Under the pieces are notes generated by a model. That model was not told where the DNA came from. It saw only the letters and a program-made list of their open reading frames with translations, and did no database searches. Positions 44,813-53,825 of a DNA stretch of 55,000 nucleotides are shown in pieces. This DNA comes from Basidiobolus meristosporus CBS 931.73 (taxonomy: Eukaryota > Basidiobolomycota > Basidiobolomycetes > Basidiobolales > Basidiobolaceae), in the NCBI GenBank assembly GCA_002104905.1, contig MCFE01000593.1, forward strand, positions 1 to 55,000, written 5' to 3'. The translations under genes and the position numbers were made by a program. Position 1 is the first letter of the stretch; each line of letters begins with the position of its first letter.

Positions 44813-47278
44813 CCACTGAGGTAGCTGCTAGCTTAATGTCATCCATTTGGTACTCCTTTAGTATATCTTGAATATACTTGGATTGGCTTAGGGTGATAGT
44901 CTGGGTACTTCTGTCTATGGAGAACTTCATGCCTAAGTAGTAACTGAGTCCTCCTAGATTGGGCATCTTGAGCACATTGGTTAGGCTGGATTTGGTCTCT
45001 TTGAATGTTTCTAGTTTATTGGTAGCTGTAATAAGATCATCCACATATAGAGCTAAAAGAACTGGATTTGCTCTATCTGGCTTATAGTATATGCTATAGT
45101 CAGCATTACTCCTTTCAAATTCAAAGATTTCAAATGAGAATCTATTTTGAAATTCCAGGCTCTTGTTGATTGTTTGAGCCCATATAGAGACCTTTTAAGC
45201 TTGCAGGCTAAACAGGAGTTATCTTGGTCAACAAGCCCATCAAGCTGGTCTATATCATGTCCTCATAAAGTTCTCCATTCAAAAATGAGGTTTTTGCATC
45301 TATTTGATGTATAAAAAACTTTTATTTGGCTGCAATAGCCAATATTGATCTTATGATATTAAACTTGGCTACAAGTGCAATGATCTCAGTATATTCAAGT
45401 CCTTTTGTTTGAGAGTATCCTTTGGCCATAAGTCTTGCTTTGTATCTTTCAGTTAAACCATCAGCCTTGTATCTTGTCTTGAAGACCCATCTGCATCCAA
45501 TTGATTTTTGGTTAATTGGTAATTTGACTAAGTCCCAAGTTTGATTTTCCATCAGGGCCTTATATTCCTCAGTCATTGCAGATCTCCAAAGCTTTGTCTG
45601 AGGGCTATTTAGGGCCTCTTTTACAGTCTGGGGCTCATCAATATGGACTGAATAGGCATAGGCTAAGTATGTACCCTCATTGATATAGTAGTTTGGGCTA
45701 TTTCTTGTCCAATTGGATCTCCAGGCATTAGATACTGGAATGATCACTTCTGAAAAATCCTGGACACTGATTCTGGCTGAATCACAGTTTTAGAGTCCTC
45801 TGGAGTGAAAAAACTTTCATTGTTTTGCTCTGATTTAATCCTGACAATTGGTGGACTTGAGATCAGATTTTTGTCATCATTGGATGTCATTTTTGTGAAA
45901 ACTTTGAGTCTGCATCAAGCACCACATCCCTGGACCTAATCAACACATCCCTGGACTTGATTGGCTTCTTTGCCTTGGTATTATAGAGTCTGTATGCTTT
46001 ACTCTCTTTGCAGTAGCCTAAAAATAAGCATTTCACACTTTTTGGTTCAAATTGTGACTGATTTCAAGGCAGTTTCTTGGCATATGTTCTACACCCAGAT
46101 ATTTTTAGATGTTTTGCACTAGACCTGTATTCATACCATGATTCAAATGGAGTAAAATCACAGAGTATTCAGTCTTAACTCCTATTTTTAAGGTATACAG
46201 CTGCAGCAACTAATTCCACCCAAGATTCATAGAATAATTTTTGATCATGAATCAGAGATCTTGACATATCAATTATTGATCTGTTTGCACATTGTGATAC
46301 TCAATTTTGCTGTGAGAGTATAGTGCAGTAGTATCTTGCTTTGTCCCATGAACTTAGCACAAGTGGATGAAGAGTTTTGAGATATACTTTCCTCCATTGT
46401 TAGAGCATATTTTCTTGATTTTTTCACCAGTTTCTCTCTCCAACATGTCTTTAAGCTCCCTAAACTTAGGTAGAGCTTCTTCCTTTCTCTCTATGAGGTA
46501 GACCCACATGTATCTTGTATAATCATCAATAAAAGTGATTAAATAACTCATCCAACCTGAGGATAAATTTGGCATTGGTCCACACAGATCTGAGTGAATT
46601 AGATCTAATTGTTTCTTATTTTTGATTAACCCAAAGCTCTTGAACAGCTGTCTGGCTTGTTTCCCATATAGGCAGGCTTCACAGTGCTCCAAATTAGCTG
46701 GGGGATCAATTTTTACTCCAGAAATTAGCTGATCTTTGATCTTTTTGCACAATTATCAGAACTGATGAGCCCAAATCTCCTGTGCCAATGCATTTGTGTC
46801 TTCATTTAAGTTACTTATATTGGCTTCCAGATATGATGGAATATAAGTCAACTTGTAAAGATTCTGCTCTCTGATACCCAAAGCAATTTGGGTGCCATTT
46901 TGATCAGTGATCCTGCATCCAGAACTGTCAAAGCTGAAACTGAGTCCTTCTGCTGTGGCCTTGCTTACAGATAGTAGGTTCTTGGCTATTTCTGGTACAT
47001 GGAGTACTTCTTTGAAGGTAGTGTATGGCTTCCTTCACTGTTTCTAAGGCTTGACTGGATAGGTCCTTCTCCCACAGCATCAAGTGTTCTATTGTCACCC
47101 ATGAATACCTTCTTAATTGGAATTTCTTGGTATTGGGTAAAATTCTTTTTGGTGTGTAAAGTGTTGAGATGCTCCAGAGCCAATGTACTGCATCTGAGAA
47201 TCCTTGTTTGTGGTCATAGAAATTCCAGTACTAGCGGTAGTAGACATTGCAGAGAGTGACAGCTTGGGGCTCATAATC
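44813..47278 (-). pseudogene. Copia-H pol (protease to reverse transcriptase), gag deleted
   Basis: Minus-strand remnant. From the 5' LTR inward: reversed primer site (GGGGCTCATAATC, near 47266), about ten codons of gag start (MSTTAST), then a direct jump near 47220 to MTTNKDSQ just before the protease, so nearly all of Gag is missing. Protease site IGSGAS (Asp changed to Gly) about 47175; HHCC and HCEACLYGKQ at 46650-46690; integrase 46354-46752; reverse transcriptase 45322-45747 (CRWVFKTRYKADG, GLEYTEIIALVAKF); and a 94-codon piece at 44760-45044 opening at MDDLITATN, the DD being the active-site pair. Frame breaks and stops lie between these pieces. It continues at 31506 after Copia-G. Confidence 0.82.
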
Positions 47279-47627
47279 TGTTGTAAGAGTCATGGAGATG
47301 TTGGAAGCAATTGGGAGAACAAGTAGATTTTGTGGCTTTCAGTTAATGATCTATTGAATGTAAAAGCAGAATTTGTACTTTTACATGGTCTTGGCATAAC
47401 AAGGTTGTAGAATAGGTTTGGGAACACCCCAAGAGCATGTGTGCAAAGTTTGGGGCTGTTTGGACAGTTTATCTAATTTTCATGTTCTAGGTACCTGATA
47501 TTTTAGTGAAAATATTCCAAGTAAATCCTGACAAGGAATTTGGTCAGTATTTTCCAGGATTTGAAGGTAATGATCCAAGTGACTAAGTTAGGTGAATATT
47601 CACGTGGAATCCCAAATTTTCACAACA
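47279..47627 (-). repeat. 5' LTR of Copia-H
   Basis: 349 bp in reverse orientation, TGTTGTAAGAG...TTTTCACAACA, with both termini intact. It marks the right edge of the nest. Confidence 0.88.
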
Positions 47628-48050
47628 CTGACAAGAATATCAACACATGGGACTTTCCCTGAGACACTCTTACCATTGGGTTTGCAAAGGCTCCTTAAAG
47701 TAGAAGTGCTTTGTCTGACCTGAATCAAACAAAAAGTGTGTATCATGCAATTATTTGAGCTCCCCAGATCACTTACAATACTCCCTAGAGTCCTGCAACA
47801 ATACAAAGGTTAACATTTCTCTTGCTGTCCCATGTACATACTTTGCATCCCAGCCCCACCTGGCAAGCCACTTGCCAGGAGATACAAATTTCCTGGCTTA
47901 TCAATATCTCACTGGAGAAACTCACTGGCTGTGATTCCCCTAAATATACATTGCCCAGGAAAGGATCCTTCTTTAGAACAAGTGGAATATATGTACATGT
48001 ATATACTGGATGCCTATTAGTTGGCATTAAGCCCAGAAAGATCTCACTTT
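47628..48050. other. Transition sequence, no gene seen
   Basis: AT-rich, CpG-poor sequence. A stretch around 47762-47799 (CCCAGATCACTTACAATAC...CCTGCAACA) resembles the end of a copia LTR, so this may be a short or solo LTR of another family, but no matching start or duplication could be fixed. A perfect small palindrome, CTGGCAAG-CCA-CTTGCCAG, lies near 47859-47877. Open frames here overlap on both strands and look incidental. Confidence 0.35.
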
Positions 48051-49329
48051 TCAATCAATCATCCCAATAGTAAATGAACCACCCCCCCCATCATTGGTAG
48101 CTTGGCTGTTTGGTTGACCAGGAGGATCTGAGAGTATGAAGGGACCCAGCAACTGAGGGCAAAAGTTCTGCCACTTGGATGGTGATCCAGGCTCATGGTG
48201 AAGCAATTGATATGATGAGGATGGGATTGACCAATGGAAGGGATGGCAAATGTACCAAAAAAAATACCACCCACTCCTGTGGCAAACCCGGGTAGCAGGG
48301 TAACCAGGCCCCATATCCATCTCATCAATGCCAGCCGGGAGTTGGGGAGGAGAACCTGAACACTGCTTTCTTATACCGACCCGTCACACCATGGGCGTGA
48401 TAAATCGGGTGTAGATGTGGTTTCAGGGGTACACAGCTGCACTACTGCTACTCGCACACCCAGGCGCTTACGAAAGAATGGATCAAGGCCTGTATGATGA
48501 GCACCTGTTTGGCGCATCCTGCCAACGGGATCCCGTCAATCCATCAGAGGCAAGGTTCTGTAACTGGATGGGTCTGAGTGTTGGGGACGGAAAAGGAATA
48601 GTAAGCGGGGGGGTTAGTTCCCAAGATCGATCACCATTCATGAGACGAGGGGAGGCGTAGGCATCTACCGTGGACTTCACAAGGGCCAACCAGCCAGTGG
48701 CCCCCCCCGGGATGTTCGATGGACGGATGGATGGCGTTCCGAAGACGAAGTCCAACACACTAGCGGCAGGTAAATCGATGGGTATGTGGTACGGAAGCCA
48801 TGCGCTGAGAAAACACTGGGAGAGGCTTAAGATCTCAATGACTGTTTGTGCCCGGACAGTAGATGAAACACCATGCGTACCGCACCACGCCACACCACAC
48901 CACATCGCACCCATTTGGCTTCAAGGTATAGGCCATCGGTTATTCCAGTGAGCAGGGAGGATCGGTTACCAGATAGGCCTATTCGCCGTGGCGTACGTCC
49001 GATCGAGGAAGTGAGGTTATTCCCCGCAAGGTCGACATCAAATCACCGTGGACGGAGTGGTACACAGCCATCGGATGCAGGCCAACTCCAACCATTGCCT
49101 CGCATTGCAGCACTCACTCGTGCGGAGTAACGAGGCATCATTACTGCCAGGACCGAGCACTCCGATGTGGATGCCGGCTGCATGTGGTGGTCACCCAACC
49201 ATCCAGCAAATTCTCCTCTCCGCCGACGAGAAAATCTCCCTTAAAGCCGAGGCGGGGGACAAAAAGGCGGCTCCCCCTCCCCACCACCACCGAGGATTTC
49301 GTCCACACACACACACCCACCAACCCATC
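48051..49329. other. Boundary zone, possible unassigned gene remnants
   Basis: CpG frequency rises here to that of the host genes. On the plus strand, two open stretches (48415-48605 and 48663-48766) could be exons joined by a GTAAGC...GCGTAG intron (48603-48662) in the same phase, containing ERMDQGLYDEHLFGASC and DFTRANQPVAPPGMFDG. The minus strand is also open over 48483-48914 and, with a membrane-like LVTLLPGFATGVGGIFFG stretch, near 48250-48320. Neither strand gives a protein I recognise, and both cannot be right. The last ~200 bases before 49330, with CACACACACACCC, are probably the promoter and leader of the NIPA-like gene. Confidence 0.25.
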
Positions 49330-50727
49330 ATGGCCCCGATAGTACCAGCCTTCACGGATTATCTTATCGGCTTCATCGTATCCTTGGCCGCGTCCTTCCT
49401 CAACGCCTTGGGTCTTAACATCATGAAGCGAGACCACTCCCGCAACGAAGCCCTTTCGACGGAACTCCAGAAGCACGAGTTCCTGCGGGTGAATTGGCAC
49501 ATCGGGCTATACCTTTACGCGGGGAGTCAAATGTTTGGTAACACCATCGCCTTAAGTGCGTCCACCCATTCCCCATTCCCTCTTTCCCCAGGAGGACCTT
49601 TACTTACCAACCGACCCCCCCCGTTTACCAGATTATCTCAAGACCCAGTGGGTGGCCCCCCTGGGCGCGGTATCGTTGATCTTCAACTTCCTCTTCGCGA
49701 AGATGCTGGTCGGAACGCCCATCACTCGGAAAGACATCTACGGGACGGCGGTGGTGATCCTGTGCGTCGTCTGGATTGTTGTGTGGGGAGGTAGAGGGAC
49801 CGGGGAGGATGGTAGGTGGGAGGAACCCGTGATTGGTTGCGTGCCTTGACATTGACGTGCTCTATTCCACGATCTAGCGGAAAACGATTTGACCCTGGAC
49901 CGACTGAAATCCCTGTATCTTCGGCCGGTGTTCATCGTCTACTTCTCCGTCCTCGACTTCATCACCCTGGTGGGCTTTCTCGCCGGGCTTTACGTGAAGT
50001 ATTGCCTGGAGGGAGCTGCCGATCGCCACGTGACTCTGCTCGGGTACGTGGTCAGCCGGAGGAGGCTCGAGAAAACCCTGGGCATGTGTATGGCGGGGAT
50101 TGGTGGCTTGGTGGCCAGCCAGACGCTGTTGCTGGCGAAAAGCGGGTAGGTTCCAGTGCATTTACCCCCGACGACCTGACTGCTAACGATTACCACAGCG
50201 TCAAACTGTTCACCATCACCATGACACAGACCAACCAATTCACCGACAGCCTTTCCTTCCTAATCCTGGTGGGGTTGGTGATAACATCCGTCATGCAGGT
50301 AAGCACCCGGACCCCCTCCCCCAGACCGTCAAAGGCTAGGCTTACTTACGACCGGGCCTGTTTCCCCTAGATCTACTGCCTCAACGCCGGGCTTAAGCTG
50401 GCCGACTCGGTGTTGATCGTCCCGATTTTCTTCGGATTCTACACCTCCACGGGTCTGATCAACACCATCATCTACCTAAACCAACTGGCGAACTACGAGG
50501 TATGGGTGCTCTCCCTGATCCTGGTGGGAATCTTCGCCCTGATCTACGGGGTGAGGCTGCTCTCCCAAGCCAAGCCCGACCCGGGGGCCAGTGTCGAGAG
50601 GCTCGAGTTCGGGAAAGAGAAACAGCTGAGGGTCAGCTACCGGAAACCCGACGACCCCATCAGATACTCCAAGAAATCCCATCTCTGGACCAACGACGAC
50701 GACGGTTTTGAAAACATCAAGCTCTAA
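49330..50727 (+). CDS. NIPA-like (DUF803) magnesium-transporter family membrane protein
   Basis: Five exons: 49330-49555, 49632-49790, 49878-50145, 50199-50298 and 50371-50727, encoding 369 residues; all introns are GT-AG (53-87 nt) and phases fit. The third intron has TGCTAAC before its acceptor. Multiple hydrophobic helices begin at about residue 8 (YLIGFIVSLAASFLNALGLN). The family signature lies at residues about 75-110: WVAPLGAVSLIFNFLFAK then GTPITRKDIYGT; a second conserved stretch is LAKSGVKLFT. NIPA proteins are magnesium transporters or channels in endomembranes or plasma membrane of animals; fungal members are mostly uncharacterised, so the substrate is inferred. A charged tail (last ~60 residues) is cytosolic-looking. 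The frame is open upstream to ATG 49048, but that 94-residue extension is low-complexity and unlike the family; ATG 49330 precedes the first helix. Polyadenylation signal AATAAA at 50795. Confidence 0.85.
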
Positions 50728-50794
50728 CCCCCCCCCCGAGGACACCCCGCTATCTACCGTTTATCCTCGAGAATGTAAATACCCAATAGATTAA

Positions 50795-50800
50795 AATAAA
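50795..50800 (+). terminator. AATAAA polyadenylation signal, NIPA-like gene
   Basis: AATAAA 68 bases after the stop codon, plausible for 3' end formation. The convergent MscS gene has its own AATAAA on the minus strand at 50872-50877, so the two 3' ends lie within about 80 bases. Confidence 0.5.
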
Positions 50801-50964
50801 CCGGCTTTTTGAACTTTCGAGCATGGAACGGAGGCGGGGTTTTGGAACAGAGGCGTGGTTTTAACTGTCTATTTATTGGATGTCTCGGTGGATGCTATCT
50901 ATACTCGGTGAAAATGGGAACCTAGGCCAGCTTTGCAGTTGCTCAATTTCCGGACGGCACAGCC

Positions 50965-52925
50965 CTAGCCGACCCCATGATAGGTGATCCCTACGCTGGA
51001 GACAGCGTCCTTGAGAGCAAACATGAACTGTGCTTCCGGTTAGTCGGTGTGCGGGGAGGGAAGGATGAAAGGCCGAGCTTACCATGTTTCGGCGCTTCGA
51101 GTGCTCGCTCTCGTTCTGCCAGTTCCCTTTGTACGGGACCTCGATCTCGAGCGTCATCTGGCTAGGGTCAGGAAAGTCGCTCAGGGTGATCTTGGTTTCG
51201 TTCTTGAACTCCCGGCTACACTCGTTGAGGAATTGGACGAGCTTCAGTTCGAGTTGGTGGATCTGCTTCATCGTCGTGGAGCTGTCCACCAGCACCCGGA
51301 GAATCTCCGAGATATCGCCGGAACGGCGGATGTTTTCGATGCTAGAGCCGGAGATGCTGTTGTTGGGGATGATGACCACGGTCCCTTCCGGAGTTTCAAA
51401 GACCGTACTCAGGAGCCCCATCTCCTTCACGATGTAGGATTTGTCGTCGATGTTGACCCGGTCGCCTAGATACGCCTTAGATAAACATCCGATGACCAAC
51501 TCAACTTGGCCCACTTACCTACGTCAAAGGGATGGCGGACAAAGAGGAACACGATGCTCTCGAAGACTGCCTGGGCTGAGGATCCGGTCATGAAGCTGAC
51601 AGCTACCAGGATAGAACCGGCGGTAGCGATGTATGTTTCAAACTTGGAGACAAACGAGGCCACCAACACGAGAACGACGATCACATACACAATGGCCATG
51701 AGAATGGAATCCAGCTTGGCTGTGGAAAGAAAAGCAGTCAGAAACCCGGGGCAAATCACCAGCATCTACACACGAAACTACCTATTGCTTTGTCCAGATC
51801 CTTGAGGGATTTGGTCAGCGCTTGCTTTTCCTGGTAGATCTCCTGGAGAGAGAGAATCAGGTCATCCCGGACTATGTCGCCTTTCGAGTACTGATCGAAG
51901 TAGACGAACGCCCGCTCGGCTCTCTCGACGGTCTGGAACACCTCCTTGAACTCCCTGACCGTAATCGCCTTCTTTTCCGGTGGGCACAGTGCGGCGAAAA
52001 TCCGTCTGGCCAGCACTCGCGCATCGTGCGAGCTTTGCACGGCGTGAAAGGGCTCCGCCTTGTCGGTGCCCCCGGTGGCGATATCTGATGCGATGGTGCC
52101 CAGCGTCGAGGTGGTCTTCTCCAAGGCGTTCTTGGTCTGAGAGAGGAATCGGAAGACGGTGAACTTGGGTCTTCTGTGCGAGCTCATATCATCGATGATT
52201 GGCATTTCCTTCTCGCGCTCCCTGGTAAACTCGGCCAGTTTGTTGATGATGTTGATGGCATAGCGGTTGATTAGGATGCGATCCTGATAGGATGCCTTGT
52301 GGAATTTGACCGCGATCACCTGGAGAAACAGCTTCTCGATGGTGACGGCCGCACTGGTCACTATTAGAACGATGTATATTTTCTTGAGCCAGTCGGACCG
52401 GAAATCATTGGTGGTCGCTATGACGGCCTCGAATAGAACCCAGGTGACGATGCAAAACACAAGGAAAGAGATATAATTGTGGAGCTGTCGAACGTAGTTC
52501 ATGTACTGCTTCACCAGCGAGGTAAGCTCACCGAGCAGCATCTCCAACAGGTTGGGTAGGACGTGGATGAGGACCCTCGACAGGAAGAAGGTGGACCACA
52601 GGATGATGGCGAAGACGCACCACCAACCCAGGGTGACCCCGGATATGTTCACCCGACGAAACACTGTGAAGTCCAACGCAGCAATAAGCCCGAATATACA
52701 GTCTACCGGCAAGACCAATATGGCGGTTCGTTGGAAGAGATTGAAACGGTAAAGCCACACCATAAAATGATCCCATCGGGTCTCAACCTCGGGGGTGATG
52801 GCACCCATCTTCAAGGCAAGGTGGGATATATCATCATCCGAGCTGTGGATCGAGTTCTTCGAACTGTTGGCTTCTAAATCATAAGCGCCCTTTTCCATCG
52901 AATGGTCAGCTTTTTCTTCGGCCAT
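50965..52925 (-). CDS. MscS-family mechanosensitive channel with EF-hand-like region
   Basis: Four exons on the minus strand: 52925-51782, 51719-51519, 51465-51083 and 51027-50965 (596 residues). All introns are GT-AG, 53-62 nt, in consistent phase. ATG 52925 (MAEEKADH) is the first in frame; the frame extends upstream to 52955 without an ATG. Order: hydrophilic N-terminus, four hydrophobic helices (about residues 55-210), an EF-hand-like stretch (FDQYSKGDIVRDDL, about 330-345), then two more helices and the pore/beta domain (FVRHPFDVGDRVNID, VVIIPNN; about 385-515). FVRHPFDVGDRV and PNN are the MscS hallmark. Fission-yeast Msy1/Msy2 share this EF-hand plus MscS layout and act in the ER in hypo-osmotic shock and calcium control; location here is inferred. 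It is shorter than those proteins (about 840-1010 residues, from memory). It ends VSSVGITYHGVG. Confidence 0.88.
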
Positions 52926-53677
52926 GCTTAGAAAAAGGGACTCCGGGCGGCCCAAGAGTCGGCAGGCTTCTTATATGCCACCATGAGAAAGGATAGAAAG
53001 AACATGTTGTACTGATTTTCCTAACTAGGAAATGATACGGGGATTTTTTTAAGGAAGTGGCATCTGGGAATACTCATCTAGAATGATCAGTGAATTCTGG
53101 TGGGCGCCCTATTCGTTGGCTTCGATAGAAACCACCGCACCCTTACAATGATGCTGCTGGTCTTTTTAAGCTCATATTGCTTCCAAATCCTTGTCGATTG
53201 AACAAATATGCACACAACCTCAATATACATGACGATTGGACTAATACGCACCCAGCACCCGTCCATCTAGCTGGCCTCAATCCCACTATATCCATTGATT
53301 TCCTCTGCCTGCATTGGCCCGCTTTATTGGCCTGTTTGCTGAATCGGATTGGATTGCCAGGAGATTTATTCAGGTTCCGACAAGGTCGACTAGGAAGCTT
53401 AAACCCTATGCATAGTCTGATTACTGTCGTAACATCCTCTGCCCCATGATTGGGACTCCTTATAATTAGATTTGATTGAAATTCCCTCTATGGACCATAC
53501 AAGAGTCAGGTCATACCATTGTTTTTCCTATTCAATATTGTACCACTGCCTAGTTAAGCAGTTTGTGTATCAGAAGTGCAGAACAAGCTGTTTGCCTCCA
53601 TTACGCCGCTATATCTATGGTGAAAGCACTCCGTCAAGCCTGACCAAGTTCACCTTTACCCTTGAAACGTACCCACC
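52926..53677. other. Divergent intergenic region
   Basis: About 750 bases between the MscS start (minus) and the repeat preceding the RasGEF-like gene (plus), richer in AT than the flanking genes. It must hold the MscS promoter and leader. No ORF with recognisable content, RNA gene or TE was seen. Confidence 0.5.
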
Positions 53678-53815
53678 GGAGGCCTCTTTCTTTTCTTTTC
53701 TCTTCTCTTCTTTTCCTTGGGAGGCCTCTTTCTTTTCTTTTCTCTTCTCTTCTTTTCCTTGGGAGGCCTCTTTCTTTTCTTTTCCTTAGGAGGCCTCTTA
53801 CTTTTCTTTCCCTGA
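53678..53815. repeat. 42-bp polypyrimidine tandem repeat
   Basis: GGAGGCCTCTTTC followed by an almost pure C/T tract. Units begin at 53678, 53720 and 53762 (42-bp period) and a shortened one at 53789. It lies 10-150 bases before the RasGEF-like ATG, so it is in its promoter or 5' leader. Pyrimidine tracts are common in fungal core promoters; a role here is inference. Frames through it (PLSFLFSS repeats) are artefacts. Confidence 0.85.
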
Positions 53816-53825
53816 GCAGTGTTAG

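Larger units (their letters stand above)
30408..47627 (-). mobile_element. Copia-H, outermost element of the nest
   Basis: Ty1/copia element in minus orientation: 3' LTR at left (30408-30755), pol pieces 30756-31506 and 44813-47220, gag largely deleted, reversed primer site near 47268-47278, 5' LTR at right (47279-47627). It is interrupted by Copia-G with an exact TGTCT duplication; the pol sequence reads across (reversed GGAGACA at the break). No exact duplication is visible at its own ends (CACAC versus CTGAC), which suits its being the oldest layer. Confidence 0.85.

Noticed and set aside
49048-49329. Upstream in-frame extension of the NIPA-like protein
   Set aside because: The frame is open, but the 94 residues are His/Pro-rich low complexity and the family begins just before the first membrane helix, which fits ATG 49330.
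51476-51518. 43-nt second MscS intron ending at CTAAG
   Set aside because: It would break the frame; the acceptor at TATCTAG (intron 51466-51518) keeps phase and gives the family motif HPFDVGDRV.
52926-52955. Start of the MscS protein at 52955
   Set aside because: That codon is TTG on the minus strand; the first ATG in frame is 52925.
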